Source: Kiloniella sp. EL199 (GTDB lineage: Bacteria; Pseudomonadota; Alphaproteobacteria; Kiloniellales; Kiloniellaceae). From it: 64,000 nucleotides of DNA. The DNA lies in the NCBI RefSeq assembly GCF_900313065.1, contig NZ_OMPU01000008.1, positions 124,240 to 188,239 of the forward strand. The letters are read 5' to 3'. The position numbers and the translations under genes were made by a program. Below are positions 44,705 through 54,035 of this stretch, piece after piece. How positions within the stretch are numbered: the stretch's first letter is position 1; each line of letters begins with the position of its first letter. The notes beneath the pieces are model-generated. The model had not been told where the DNA came from. It was given only the letters and a program-made list of their open reading frames with translations, and searched no databases.

Positions 44705-44951
44705 TTGTGAGTCCCATCCCTGTCTATCAGTTATAAATTTTTTTGTCATGATCCGATTTTTACCGGACTCGAGTACATATGGTGAGGCAAAAAGCCAATA
44801 TGTTCAACCAATCGTTAATGCCAAAGGACAGAAAATTGTTCAATTGGTCAAATTAATATGAAATTTAATCGCAAAAATAACAACATATTCAATTTTCATT
44901 AATTTTGTTGGGTTATTGTTTTTATCAAATCCGGGGGATTTTTGGGAGTAA

Positions 44952-45683
44952 ATGATGAGTAGAAACGAACCAAGAAAAGAATATGCTGCGGAACGAGGGG
45001 TTCGTCTTCGTAGAGGGTTATCGCCTGATGCCAAGGTTTCAAACATGCAATTGTTTGAATCTATAAATGAACTGAGGTCTGAAATTGTTGCCTTGAAACA
45101 ATCCAATGCGGCGGTTCGTCAACCATCTGCTCAACAAACTGATGCAGAAAAAAGTTATAATGATGCGGAAGATGTCCGGGTTGAAATTGCCCAGATGGTT
45201 CGGATGATCGGCAAGACAAAAAAAGAGATTGCTCAGATCAAGCATCCTGACGATGTTGATGATCCTTTTGCTCAGTCGACGAATGAGCTTGATGCAATTG
45301 TAATGGCAACTGAAACGGCTACAAACAATATTCTGGATGCGAACGAACAGATAGAAGCGACTGTCAACGAACTTTCAGCTTTAATGAGTGATGATACGGA
45401 TGTGCAAACGGCTTGTGACAAGATTGCAAACAATGTCATTACAATTCTGGAAGCTTCAAACTTTCAGGATATAACTGGTCAGCGAATGACAAAGATTATC
45501 AATACTCTTCGATTTATTGAAGATCGTATTGTATCCATGATTAATATTTGGGGGGCTGAAGCCTTCATAGATTTGCCTGTTGGCTCTGAAGACGGACGCG
45601 AAGGCGATGATCAGCTTATGAATGGACCTGCTGCTGAAAACGAGGGCATCACCCAAGATGATATTGATGCGTTGTTTGATTAA
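44952..45683 (+). CDS. cheZ: Protein phosphatase CheZ
   Basis: A 243-residue helical protein that dephosphorylates CheY-P. The catalytic helix shows the D-xxx-Q pair in ASNFQDITGQRMTKIINTL, and the C-terminal peptide QDDIDALFD matches the CheY-docking tail. The long N-terminal region is charged and predicted helical hairpin. GGGAG lies before two adjacent ATG codons. It stands outside a chemotaxis operon but a receiver-like protein is encoded 0.8 kb away. It implies flagellar chemotaxis elsewhere in the genome. Confidence 0.88.
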   Translation: MMSRNEPRKEYAAERGVRLRRGLSPDAKVSNMQLFESINELRSEIVALKQSNAAVRQPSAQQTDAEKSYNDAEDVRVEIAQMVRMIGKTKKEIAQIKHPDDVDDPFAQSTNELDAIVMATETATNNILDANEQIEATVNELSALMSDDTDVQTACDKIANNVITILEASNFQDITGQRMTKIINTLRFIEDRIVSMINIWGAEAFIDLPVGSEDGREGDDQLMNGPAAENEGITQDDIDALFD

Positions 45684-45708
45684 ATATTACATATAACGAT
45701 AATATAAA

Positions 45709-45738
45709 GAAAAAGCGGGGAGATTTTCCCGCTTTTTC
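45709..45738 (+). terminator. Terminator after cheZ
   Basis: Stem GAAAAAGCGGG with CCCGCTTTTTC and an eight-base loop, ending in a T-run. It lies 26 bases after the cheZ stop. Confidence 0.88.
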
Positions 45739-46101
45739 TATTTTCATCAAGATCAGCGGCAAGCTGTTCTAATATGTGAGCAGAAGAGCTGAATTGAATA
45801 ACGGAACCATTCGTCAAATGTCGTATGGTTTTACCCTCAAAGCGCCAATATTCTTCAATATGAAGCTCAATGCTTTCATGAAGCTCAGGGGGGGATCAAT
45901 GACAAGAAACAAATACCGCCGCCAGATATATCGAAGCAATCAGTTTTTTCCAGTTGTTATTGATTTTAATCATGTCTGGATAGATTTTCGATGTCTTGTG
46001 TGGCGACGGTGACCTGTCTTTTCGCTTCTAAAACCTGCTCCCTATATCTGTTCTGCTGAGTTTGCTAGCATCAGTTAGAGCAGAGTTTTGTTAATTCTGC
46101 C
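45739..46101. other. Intergenic region between cheZ and the parvulin gene
   Basis: About 360 bases. A 78-codon frame exists on the plus strand but has no ribosome-binding site and unlikely composition. I see no gene or RNA here. Confidence 0.45.
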
Positions 46102-46422
46102 TTATTCAGTGCGTTGAATAAGGTGGTATCCAAAGGAAGTTTCAACGATATCACTTGTTTGACCGATTTCCATCGAAAAGGCGGATGCTTCAAATTCTGG
46201 AACCATCATGCCTTTACCAAAGTGGCCGAGATCACCACCTTCATTACCTGATGGACAGTCAGAATGTTCTTTGGCCAGATCGGCAAACGCGGCACCGCCC
46301 TCGATCTGTGTTTTAAGATCCTGAATGAGAGTTTGAGCTTCTTCTTGTGAGCGGGTAGCAGTAGAGCGCATGGAACCTTCGTACATTAGAAGGATGTGTG
46401 AGGCGCGTACTTGATCAGACAT
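46102..46422 (-). CDS. Parvulin-type peptidyl-prolyl isomerase
   Basis: A protein of about 106 residues that is essentially one rotamase domain: VRASHILLMYEG, then FADLAKEHSDCPSGNEGGDLGHFGKGMMVPEFEASAF and a C-terminal SFGYHLIQRTE, all hallmark PpiC/Pin1-like blocks. It lacks a signal peptide, so it acts on cytoplasmic proteins. ATG at 46422 has GGAG upstream and gives the family's usual start; the frame extends nine codons further. A terminator separates it from the gene upstream. Confidence 0.92.
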   Translation of the reverse strand: MSDQVRASHILLMYEGSMRSTATRSQEEAQTLIQDLKTQIEGGAAFADLAKEHSDCPSGNEGGDLGHFGKGMMVPEFEASAFSMEIGQTSDIVETSFGYHLIQRTE

Positions 46423-46435
46423 AGTATTTCTCCAT

Positions 46436-46490
46436 AAAAAGAACCGCACATTATGCGGGGTAAATTCCCCTTATACATAACGTGCGGCTC
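46436..46490 (-). terminator. Terminator after the pseudo-receiver gene
   Basis: On the minus strand GAGCCGCACGTTATG pairs CATAATGTGCGGTTC (few mismatches), followed by TTTTT. It sits between the pseudo-receiver gene and the parvulin gene, whose ribosome-binding site begins right after it. Confidence 0.8.
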
Positions 46491-46515
46491 AAAATGAGCA
46501 ATGCCTGTTTTACTT

Positions 46516-47295
46516 TTAGGTAATATTAAATTTTTGCAAGACATCTGCCAGATCATCACCAAAGGTTGTTCCTCGGCGAATAACGCCAACATTCATTGGT
46601 AATTCCTGCATGTCAGGGTGATCTGATGGCAAGCTGGTCAGAACGGCGACATGAGATTTTTTGGTTGATGGCATGGCTTTCAGGGCACAGGCTAGGTCAG
46701 CCCCACCAAGACGTGGCATAACCATTGATGTAATGACAAGATCTGGTTTGGTTTCCAGAATCATTGTGATTGCTTCCAAAGGCTCTGTGAGTGATGTTAC
46801 GCGGTATCCACAAGCGGCTAGTTCGCGAGCAACAACCTTACCGGCCGTTTTTTGTGGAATAACCAGCAGTACCTCTGTGTTTGTAATCTCGATATCTTCA
46901 ACATTGAAAGTAATTTGGTGCGGCATAGAGCGCACAACTTCGGCAATGTTTTCTGTAGGTAAAGCTTCGCCATCAAGTAGGGCAGAAATTTTATCGCTAT
47001 AGGTCTGAAGATCTTGAATATGTTTGTCTTCAAGATCTGTTAGGCCAGCAAGATATTCATCCAGCCGGTGGGTAATAGCTGCTAAACCCGGGATGTTAAC
47101 CGATTTTGCTTTAAATCTGAGATTTGACGAATCTTGCGCTAAACGTTCCGCAGCGGTTTTTCCGTCCAGTCCACCTGTTCTTACTTGCTGGAGGTTGACT
47201 TCCAGGCTGGATGCTACATCTCTTGCTTCATCCAACATTTCGCTTTCAGCGAGTTTGTCTGCTTCTTCTTCGCTGATAACAGAACCTGAATTCAT
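46516..47295 (-). CDS. Helical domain plus pseudo-receiver protein
   Basis: A protein of about 259 residues with two parts. Residues about 1-130 are helical and acidic, with a His in AAITHRLDEYLAGL that recalls HPt-type four-helix bundles. Residues about 140-259 look like a response-regulator receiver: TEVLLVIPQ, PDLVITSMVMPRLGGADL, AVLTSLPSD. The phospho-acceptor Asp is replaced (LVITS where LVLLD is usual), and the N-terminal acidic pair is missing, so it should not be phosphorylated normally. ATG at 47295 is preferred over 47334. Position near cheZ suggests a signalling or chemotaxis role, unproven. Confidence 0.72.
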   Translation of the reverse strand: MNSGSVISEEEADKLAESEMLDEARDVASSLEVNLQQVRTGGLDGKTAAERLAQDSSNLRFKAKSVNIPGLAAITHRLDEYLAGLTDLEDKHIQDLQTYSDKISALLDGEALPTENIAEVVRSMPHQITFNVEDIEITNTEVLLVIPQKTAGKVVARELAACGYRVTSLTEPLEAITMILETKPDLVITSMVMPRLGGADLACALKAMPSTKKSHVAVLTSLPSDHPDMQELPMNVGVIRRGTTFGDDLADVLQKFNIT

Positions 47296-47441
47296 ATTCA
47301 CACACCTAACATCTTTGATTTGTATATTTGGCACAAGATAGAGTGAATGGGTTAATGCTCTGCTAATATTCCAGATAGTTATCTGGTTTTTTTTGATTTT
47401 TTTAACGTGCTTTAAGCCATTAGATGAAAGGGGGAATAGAA

Positions 47442-47471
47442 AAAGCTGTTCTGATTATTCAGAACAGCTTT
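47442..47471 (-). terminator. Terminator after hisI
   Basis: A perfect 13-bp stem (AAAGCTGTTCTGA with TCAGAACAGCTTT, loop of four) followed on the minus strand by a T-run. It lies 28 bases beyond the hisI stop. Confidence 0.88.
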
Positions 47472-47498
47472 GGGTTTTATTTCTTCATAGATACTAAA

Positions 47499-47894
47499 TC
47501 AGTAGAGATCTTTAGGATCTATTTCAACGTCCATGGTTTCCGTTGTGTCGCCATTTTCGGATACTGAAAGGTAAAAACAACTGCGTCGACCAGTGTGACA
47601 GGCGACTCCATGCTGTTTTACCTTTACCAGAACGGTATCCCGATCACAGTCGATGAGAAAATCGACGAGCTCTTGATGCTGTCCTGATGTTTCACCTTTT
47701 TTCCATAGTTTTTGTCGGGATCTTGACCAGTAACAGACACGGCCAGTGTCGAAAGTTTCTTTGATAGATTCCTTGTTCATCCAGGCCATCATGAGGACGT
47801 CATTTCTAACATTATCCTGTGCAATGGCAGGGATAAGACCTTGATCATTAAATTTGAGGCTGGAGAGAAGATTATCCAGTTTGGAATTATTCAT
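47499..47894 (-). CDS. hisI: Phosphoribosyl-AMP cyclohydrolase
   Basis: Third step of histidine synthesis: opens the ring of phosphoribosyl-AMP. 131 residues, the usual size for the single-domain enzyme (no HisE fusion). Visible: [36 protein letters not shown], the metal-binding DCDRDT and Cys-rich [11 protein letters not shown]. It lies 11 bases after metC on the same strand; their grouping has no pathway logic. Confidence 0.96.
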   Translation of the reverse strand: MNNSKLDNLLSSLKFNDQGLIPAIAQDNVRNDVLMMAWMNKESIKETFDTGRVCYWSRSRQKLWKKGETSGQHQELVDFLIDCDRDTVLVKVKQHGVACHTGRRSCFYLSVSENGDTTETMDVEIDPKDLY

Positions 47895-47905
47895 CAGGAT
47901 ATTTC

Positions 47906-49087
47906 CTATTGAGACATTCTTTTGAAGCCAGCCTCTAGATCCATAATGAGATCATCTGGATTTTCCAGGCCGATGTGGAGTCTAATCAACGGTCCTTCGG
48001 CAGACCATTTGGTTGCTGTGCGAATTGAGCTTGGGTCACTTGGAAGTATCAAACTTTCAAATCCACCCCAACTATAGCCCATACCGTAGAGTTCGAGATC
48101 GTCAACCATCGCGCGGATAGCTTCTTTTGATGTTGGATTAAGGATAAAGCTAAACAGGCCACTTGCTCCGGACATATCGCGTTTCCAGATTTCATAACCA
48201 GGATCACTTTCAAGCGCAGGATGAAGGACACGGGATACCTCTGGGCGGCTTTTAAGCCAGTTCGCGACTTCAAGCCCGCTTTCTTGATGCTGCTTCAGTC
48301 GAACAGCCATGGTTCTCAACCCTCGCTGTGCAAGGTAAACGTCATCCGGACCAGAGCATTGTCCTAGATGGAATGTTGTTTCTTTTACCTTTTGATAGAG
48401 CTCTTCCGTTGTAATGATAAGACCAAGCATGGCGTCGGAGTGTCCGACAATATATTTCGTGCCGGCATGAACCGAAATATCAACGCCGAGCTCAAAAGAC
48501 TTACAGAGCAGAGGAGTTGCCCAGGTGTTATCCATAATAACCAAAGCGCCTTTGTTGTGAGCAGCTTTGGCAATTGCAGGAATATCCTGCATTTCAAAAG
48601 TGTGGGAGCCAGGAGATTCCGTGAATACGAGCCGTGTATTCGGGCGAATGAGTTTTTCTATATCTTTGCCAATAAGCGGATCATAATAGGTTGTTTCTAC
48701 CCCCATACGCTGGAGCACATCTTTGCAGAAGAAGCGGGTAGGGGCATATACAGAATCAGTAACAAGTATATGGTCTCCGGATTCTACAACACTTAAAATT
48801 GCTGTTGTAATAGCGCCAAGACCAGAAGAGACAGAGAAGGCACCATAGCCGCCTTCTAATTCTGCAACTGCATTTTCCAAAGCAAATATTGTCGGGGTTC
48901 CCTGACGCCCATAATTCATCGTTCCCTTGTCGAATTTTGTCGCAGCCCTTTGTTCCATCTCGGCCATATTTTTAAAGAGAATGGTGGATGCGTGATAAAC
49001 AGGAGGATTAACAACTCCAAAGTTTGCTAAGGGATCACGACCAAGGTGTGTAACCTTTGTTTCTTGAGTGAAATTAGTCTTCGACAT
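47906..49087 (-). CDS. metC: Cystathionine beta-lyase
   Basis: PLP-dependent enzyme that converts cystathionine to homocysteine, pyruvate and ammonia. 393 residues. Visible: [34 protein letters not shown], the [11 protein letters not shown] phosphate loop, [11 protein letters not shown] and the PLP-Lys block [14 protein letters not shown]. The tryptophan near YSWGGFESL fits MetC rather than cystathionine gamma-synthase. Transcribed ahead of hisI. No SAM riboswitch was recognised upstream. Confidence 0.93.
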   Translation of the reverse strand: MSKTNFTQETKVTHLGRDPLANFGVVNPPVYHASTILFKNMAEMEQRAATKFDKGTMNYGRQGTPTIFALENAVAELEGGYGAFSVSSGLGAITTAILSVVESGDHILVTDSVYAPTRFFCKDVLQRMGVETTYYDPLIGKDIEKLIRPNTRLVFTESPGSHTFEMQDIPAIAKAAHNKGALVIMDNTWATPLLCKSFELGVDISVHAGTKYIVGHSDAMLGLIITTEELYQKVKETTFHLGQCSGPDDVYLAQRGLRTMAVRLKQHQESGLEVANWLKSRPEVSRVLHPALESDPGYEIWKRDMSGASGLFSFILNPTSKEAIRAMVDDLELYGMGYSWGGFESLILPSDPSSIRTATKWSAEGPLIRLHIGLENPDDLIMDLEAGFKRMSQ

Positions 49088-49570
49088 GGGAATTCTCTAT
49101 TACGATGGTTTTATCTGTTTGGCAGCAGCATCACGATTGATTAGCGCGATTGCAAGGAAATCTATGATAATCAAGAAGAGGAAAACAGGTTTGTTGAATG
49201 ATGCGTGACAAAAAAGGATTCTTTCGTAGCAAAATAAATGACGTTTTAAGGATAAAAAAACAAAAAAATAAAAAAATTAACCATATTTATAAGCTGTATG
49301 TACAATTTTTTTACAGAAAATGAAGAAAGTTTGAATTAAAAGATTTTATCTAATTCTTTGATTTTTAATGTTTTTTTTGATGGCAAGGAAAATTGTCCCC
49401 TAACAAAGTAAAAAATGCTGTTTTCTGAGAGGCTTAGATGGGTTACTGGTAATAGCATGTTTATTGCGTTGGTGAACATTTGTATGCCGATGAAAAATAA
49501 ATCGGGATGTCCTGTTTGCGACGTCTTAAACAAACAATAAACGTGTTAAACAGCAGGGAAGACACAAACA
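49088..49570. other. AT-rich intergenic region between metC and aapJ
   Basis: About 480 bases between divergent genes, very AT-rich around 49250-49400 with long A and T runs. It should hold both promoters. AGGGAAG before the aapJ start is its ribosome-binding site. No gene, repeat family or riboswitch was recognised. Confidence 0.5.
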
Positions 49571-50578
49571 ATGAAATTCGGAAAAGTCCTGTTTGCGGCT
49601 GCAGCAGCCACAACAATGACAACAGCAGCTCAGGCTGGTACTCTTGATGACGTCAAGGCACGCGGTGAGCTCAATTGTGGTGTTGCTACGCCTCTACCAG
49701 GTTTTGCTGCTCCTAACGCAGAAAACGTTTGGGAAGGTCTTGACGTAGATGTATGTCGCGCAGTTGCAGCGGCTATCTTCGGCGATCCAATGAAAGTAAA
49801 AATCACACCAACGACTTCTAAAGAGCGTTTTACCGTTCTTCAGTCTGGTGAGATTGATATGCTTGCTCGTAACACCACGTGGACACTTTCCCGTGATGTT
49901 AACCTCGGCTTCGAATTCGTAGGTATCAACTACTACGATGGACAAGGTTTCCTTGTAAATAAATCTCTTGGTGTTTCCAGTGCGACTGAGCTAGACGGTG
50001 CTTCTGTTTGTGTTCAGACTGGTACAACAACTGAGTTGAACCTCGCTGACTATTTCCGTGCTCAAGGCATGAAATACGAAACAGTTCCAGTTGCAACTGC
50101 AGAAGAAGGCGCGAAAGTATATGACGAAGGTCGTTGTGACGTATACACAACTGACGCTTCCGGTTTGTATTCTCTTCGTTCCACACTTTCAGCTCCTGAT
50201 GAGCAGATTGTTCTTCCAGAAATCATTTCCAAAGAGCCACTCGGTCCTCTCGTACGTCACGGTGATCAGCAGTGGGGCGATATCGCTCGCTGGACTCTTA
50301 ACGCAATGATCATTGCTGAAGAACTCGGTGTTACTTCTGCAAACATCGACGAGATGTCTTCTTCTACAAACCCATCAGTTCTTCGTCTGATCGGTGCTGA
50401 AGGCAACATGGGTGAGCAGCTTGGCCTGGACGCTAAGTGGGCATACAACGTAGTTAAAAACGTTGGTAACTATGGTGAGTCTTTCAAAACAAACCTTACT
50501 GACACTCTGAACATTGAGCGTGGTATCAATGCTCAGTGGAAAGATGGTGGTCTGCTTTACGCTCCTCCAATGCGCTAA
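49571..50578 (+). CDS. aapJ: General L-amino-acid ABC transporter, binding protein
   Basis: A periplasmic binding protein of 335 residues for the broad-range L-amino-acid importer. Signal peptide MKFGKVLFAAAAATTMTTAA is cut after AQA. Mature blocks match AapJ/BztA: LDDVKARGELNCGV, GFAAPNAENVWEGLDVDVCRA, ARNTTWTLSRD, VCVQTGTTTELNLADYF and GPLVRHGDQQW. Codon use is more biased than in the neighbours (CGT, GGT, GCT, AAC), the sign of a very highly expressed gene. A large hairpin follows the stop. Confidence 0.95.
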   Translation: MKFGKVLFAAAAATTMTTAAQAGTLDDVKARGELNCGVATPLPGFAAPNAENVWEGLDVDVCRAVAAAIFGDPMKVKITPTTSKERFTVLQSGEIDMLARNTTWTLSRDVNLGFEFVGINYYDGQGFLVNKSLGVSSATELDGASVCVQTGTTTELNLADYFRAQGMKYETVPVATAEEGAKVYDEGRCDVYTTDASGLYSLRSTLSAPDEQIVLPEIISKEPLGPLVRHGDQQWGDIARWTLNAMIIAEELGVTSANIDEMSSSTNPSVLRLIGAEGNMGEQLGLDAKWAYNVVKNVGNYGESFKTNLTDTLNIERGINAQWKDGGLLYAPPMR

Positions 50579-50586
50579 GTCGAGAC

Positions 50587-50658
50587 ATTAAAGCCTGATT
50601 TTACTTTGCGTAGGGCTGCCAGCATTGGTGGCCCTACCTTAGCTAGTCAGGCTTTAAT
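50587..50658 (+). terminator. Large hairpin between aapJ and aapQ
   Basis: An outer perfect 12-bp stem (ATTAAAGCCTGA with TCAGGCTTTAAT) encloses an inner GTAGGGC/GCCCTAC stem. It starts nine bases after the aapJ stop. The AT-rich tail TTTTAATAAAA could give partial termination, so more AapJ than permease would be made. Confidence 0.75.
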
Positions 50659-50688
50659 TTTAATAAAAATAAGCATTTAGGAGGCAGT

Positions 50689-51885
50689 ATGTCGGCTGAA
50701 ACTGCACAAAATGCCCGTGGGTCGGGTGGAGCATCGCTCTTTTCGGATCAGCGGTTTAGATCGCTTTTCTTTCAGGCTCTTGTAATTGGCCTGCTAGGCG
50801 CATTCCTCGTATTCATCGTTTTTAACACAGCGCATAATATCGAAAAACGCGGTATTCAAACCGGTTTCGCTTTTCTTGATACTGCCGCTGGATACGACAT
50901 CGCCATTTCCCCTTTTATGGAATATACAGCAACACACACACATGGACGCGTGTTCCTTGTTGGTTTGTTGAATACGCTTATGGTTTCCTTCTTGGGAATC
51001 GTCGCGGCAACAATATTGGGGGTTTTCCTCGGTGTTCTACGTCTGTCACCAAACTGGTTGGTGAGTAGAATTGTTTATTGGTATATTGAATTTACACGTA
51101 ACGTTCCTTTGTTGCTTCAAATTCTTCTTTGGTATGCAGTTTTCCTCGGATTACCTGCGGTGAAAAAAAGCATAACCTTGTTCAATGAAACAATTATCTT
51201 AAACAAGCGTGGCCTTATCGTTCCTGAACCACTACCGGGTGATGGCTTTATGTTGGTGCCAATCGCCTTGGTTATTGCTGTTGTCGCAAGTATTTTCTTC
51301 GCGCGTTGGGCAAAGAAAAACCAGGAAGCAACTGGTAAGATATATCCGGTATTTATGACAAATATCGCAATGATCATCGGATTACCGCTTCTTGCTTTTA
51401 TCGTAACAGGCTTTCCGCTTGATTTTGCTTATGCAGAACTCAAAGGTTTTAACTTCAAAGGCGGTGTGGTTATCAAACCAGAATTTACTGCACTTTGGTT
51501 TGCTTTAAGTCTCTATACAGCTGCGTTTGTGGCCGAGACTGTTCGTGCTGGCATTCAATCTGTTTCTCACGGGCAGACAGAGGCATCGGAAGCATTGGGA
51601 CTGCGCCCAAGCTGGACTATGCGATTGATTATACTTCCGCAAGCTCTTCGTGTGATTATTCCTCCGATGACAAGTCAATACCTCAACTTGACTAAAAACT
51701 CTTCACTTGCGGTTGCTATTGGCTATCCGGATATCGTGCAGTCTTTTGGCGGTGTGACATTGAACCAGACCGGGCAGGCGATTGAGGTGATTTTCATCAC
51801 GATGCTTGTGTATCTGACAATTAGTCTGCTGATTTCAGCATTTATGAACTGGTATAATAACCGTGTTCGTTTGGTAGAAAGGTAG
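50689..51885 (+). CDS. aapQ: General L-amino-acid ABC transporter, permease AapQ
   Basis: A 398-residue HAAT-family permease with a long N-terminal part and about eight membrane segments. Visible: FNTAHNIEKRGIQTGFAFLDTAAGYDI, NTLMVSFLGI, and the EAA-type loop QTEASEALGLRPSWTMRLIILPQALRVIIPPMTSQYLNL. GGAGG lies before the ATG. Its stop is nine bases before aapM. Confidence 0.95.
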   Translation: MSAETAQNARGSGGASLFSDQRFRSLFFQALVIGLLGAFLVFIVFNTAHNIEKRGIQTGFAFLDTAAGYDIAISPFMEYTATHTHGRVFLVGLLNTLMVSFLGIVAATILGVFLGVLRLSPNWLVSRIVYWYIEFTRNVPLLLQILLWYAVFLGLPAVKKSITLFNETIILNKRGLIVPEPLPGDGFMLVPIALVIAVVASIFFARWAKKNQEATGKIYPVFMTNIAMIIGLPLLAFIVTGFPLDFAYAELKGFNFKGGVVIKPEFTALWFALSLYTAAFVAETVRAGIQSVSHGQTEASEALGLRPSWTMRLIILPQALRVIIPPMTSQYLNLTKNSSLAVAIGYPDIVQSFGGVTLNQTGQAIEVIFITMLVYLTISLLISAFMNWYNNRVRLVER

Positions 51886-51894
51886 GAGGAGCAG

Positions 51895-53004
51895 ATGAGT
51901 GTAACTGAACAACAATATGCTCCTGGTGAGCATCCTGATCTTCCTCCTCCTCTGGGAGAGGCCGGTATAATTGCCTGGTTCAGGAAGAGACTGTTTTCGA
52001 GTGTCAGTAATACCATTCTGACTTTGGTTGCTGTCTTTTTTCTATACCATGTATTGTCTGCCATCATTTTCTGGTCGGTAACGGGCGCTACCTTTACAGG
52101 CGAGAGTAAAGCCGACTGTAACTTGGGTGGTGCTTGCTGGCTTGTGATTGGTGATCGTTTCCATCAGTTTATGTATGGTCTCTATCCTACAGATCAATAT
52201 TGGCGGCCAAATCTAACCTTCGTATTGATGGTTGTTGCTATCATCCCTGTACTGTTTGATAACATTCCACACCGTGGAAAGTTCCTTGTGTTCTCTGCAG
52301 TATTCCCGTTTATCGCTTTTTATCTCTTAAGCGGTGGTTGGGGACTGGAGACAGTAGATACAGATGAATGGGGTGGATTGTTATTGACCCTGGTTCTGGG
52401 GGTGACAGGTATTGTGGCTTCCTTGCCAATCGGTATTGTGTTGGCACTTGGGCGTCGATCAAATATGCCGATTGTCCGGACATTGTGTGTTTGCTTTATC
52501 GAGTTTATTCGCGGTGTACCATTGATCACTATTCTCTTCATGGCGTCGAATATGTTGCCCTTGTTCCTGCCGGATGGTGTGAACTTTGACAAGTTGCTTC
52601 GTGCTTTGATTGGTGTTGCCTTGTTCTCTTCTGCCTATATGGCAGAGGTGATCCGCGGTGGTCTTCAAGCTATTCCAAAAGGTCAGTATGAAGGTGCAGA
52701 TGCAATGGGGCTAAGTTATTGGCAGTCCATGCGTTTGATCATTCTTCCGCAGGCACTTCGCATTGTTATTCCTGGAATTGTGAACACTTTTATTGGTCTG
52801 TACAAAGATACAACACTTGTATCTATTATCGGTTTGTTTGACCTTATTGGTATTGGCCTAGTGGCAGTTGCAGATGTTAAATGGCGTGGTTTGGCACCGG
52901 AAACGTATGCCTTTATCGCGTTGTTATTTTTCATTTCCTGTTTTGCAATGTCGCGCTACAGCCTGTGGCTTGAAAACAAACTTCACACTGGTCATAAAAG
53001 ATAA
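51895..53004 (+). CDS. aapM: General L-amino-acid ABC transporter, permease AapM
   Basis: The second permease, 369 residues. Cytoplasmic loop QYEGADAMGLSYWQSMRLIILPQALRIVIPG contacts AapP. The C-terminal half has the usual core (FIRGVPLITILFMASNM, STFIGLYKDTTL-like NTFIGLYKDTTLVSIIG). GGAGGAG stands before the ATG. AapQ and AapM form the heterodimeric channel. Confidence 0.95.
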   Translation: MSVTEQQYAPGEHPDLPPPLGEAGIIAWFRKRLFSSVSNTILTLVAVFFLYHVLSAIIFWSVTGATFTGESKADCNLGGACWLVIGDRFHQFMYGLYPTDQYWRPNLTFVLMVVAIIPVLFDNIPHRGKFLVFSAVFPFIAFYLLSGGWGLETVDTDEWGGLLLTLVLGVTGIVASLPIGIVLALGRRSNMPIVRTLCVCFIEFIRGVPLITILFMASNMLPLFLPDGVNFDKLLRALIGVALFSSAYMAEVIRGGLQAIPKGQYEGADAMGLSYWQSMRLIILPQALRIVIPGIVNTFIGLYKDTTLVSIIGLFDLIGIGLVAVADVKWRGLAPETYAFIALLFFISCFAMSRYSLWLENKLHTGHKR

Positions 53005-53019
53005 GGAGCCCGTGGTATT

Positions 53020-53793
53020 ATGAGTAACACAAGTACCAATACCTCGAAAAAAACAGATGAAGTGGCTATCCAGCTGAACGGTGTTCACAAATGGTATGGC
53101 CAGTTTCATGTTCTGAAAAATATTAACTTGAACGTTCAAAGAGGGGAGCGAATTGTTATCTGTGGTCCTTCCGGTTCAGGTAAATCGACACTAATCCGAT
53201 GCATCAACCGTCTGGAAGAGCATCAACAGGGAGATATTATTGTTGATAATATTGAACTGACAGGGAACCTGAAAAACATTGACGCAATTCGCCGCGAAGT
53301 AGGGATGTGCTTCCAGCACTTTAACCTCTTCCCGCATCTAAGTGTTCTTGAGAATTGTACTCTTGCACCAATCTGGGTTCGCAAGATGCCAAAGAAAGAA
53401 GCCGAAGAAATTGCAATGCACTATCTGGAACGTGTAAAAATTCCAGATCAGGCATCCAAGTTCCCAGGACAGCTTTCTGGTGGTCAGCAACAACGTGTTG
53501 CGATTGCTCGTTCTCTTTGTATGAACCCACGCATCATGCTGTTTGATGAGCCAACATCTGCTCTTGATCCAGAAATGATCGCTGAAGTTCTGGACACAAT
53601 GATTGAGCTTGCTGAAACAGGCATGACAATGCTTTGTGTGACTCACGAAATGGGCTTTGCGCGTAAAGTTGCGGACAGAGTTATCTTTATGGATGGCGGT
53701 GAGATTATTGAACAAAACGAACCAGAAGAGTTCTTCAATAATCCTCAATCAGAACGAACACAGAAATTCCTGAGCCAGATTCTGGCACACTAA
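53020..53793 (+). CDS. aapP: General L-amino-acid ABC transporter, ATPase AapP
   Basis: A 257-residue ATPase of the polar-amino-acid family. Walker [11 protein letters not shown] near residue 48, Q-loop [12 protein letters not shown], signature [15 protein letters not shown], Walker [13 protein letters not shown], switch [10 protein letters not shown]. It begins with a short Ser/Thr-rich leader. AAGGAG lies before the ATG. A strong terminator closes the operon after it. Confidence 0.96.
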   Translation: MSNTSTNTSKKTDEVAIQLNGVHKWYGQFHVLKNINLNVQRGERIVICGPSGSGKSTLIRCINRLEEHQQGDIIVDNIELTGNLKNIDAIRREVGMCFQHFNLFPHLSVLENCTLAPIWVRKMPKKEAEEIAMHYLERVKIPDQASKFPGQLSGGQQQRVAIARSLCMNPRIMLFDEPTSALDPEMIAEVLDTMIELAETGMTMLCVTHEMGFARKVADRVIFMDGGEIIEQNEPEEFFNNPQSERTQKFLSQILAH

Positions 53794-53815
53794 TTTCCTC
53801 TGTGTATTTATCTTT

Positions 53816-53848
53816 AAAAAGCGGCTCCCTTTGGGGCCGCTTTTTTAT
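53816..53848 (+). terminator. Terminator of the aap operon
   Basis: AAAAAGCGGC(T)CC pairs GG(G)GCCGCTTTTTT with a short TTT-type loop and a run of six T. It lies 22 bases after the aapP stop. Confidence 0.92.
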
Positions 53849-53977
53849 TATCTGATGTCGGTGTAATGTTTTGTTTCGGCATAGGGGATATGTCTCACGA
53901 GAGGAATGCAAGCTCTGTAGTAAATGTTTCATCGACCTTGTAAGGCTCGGAAAAATTGAGATGAATAGATCTCATAA

Positions 53978-54010
53978 AAAAAGCCAGTTACTGAGAGCAA
54001 CTGGCTTTTT
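53978..54010 (-). terminator. Terminator after gltA
   Basis: Perfect 12-bp stem AAAAAGCCAGTT with AACTGGCTTTTT, nine-base loop, T-runs on both strands. It lies just past the gltA stop and can also back up the aap terminator. Confidence 0.9.
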
Positions 54011-54035
54011 GAATTATAAGTAAACTTATTTAAGT

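Noticed and set aside
44840-45106. 88-codon frame antisense to the cheZ start
   Set aside because: Overlaps the well-supported cheZ N-terminus and upstream region, with no ribosome-binding site or family resemblance.
45776-46012. 78-codon plus-strand frame after cheZ
   Set aside because: No ribosome-binding site, follows a terminator without a promoter, and composition unlike the genome's proteins.
49088-49200. Possible SAM riboswitch upstream of metC
   Set aside because: A GCGCTAATCAATCG-like stretch recalls SAM-II but the required pseudoknot strands and A-rich segments are not there.
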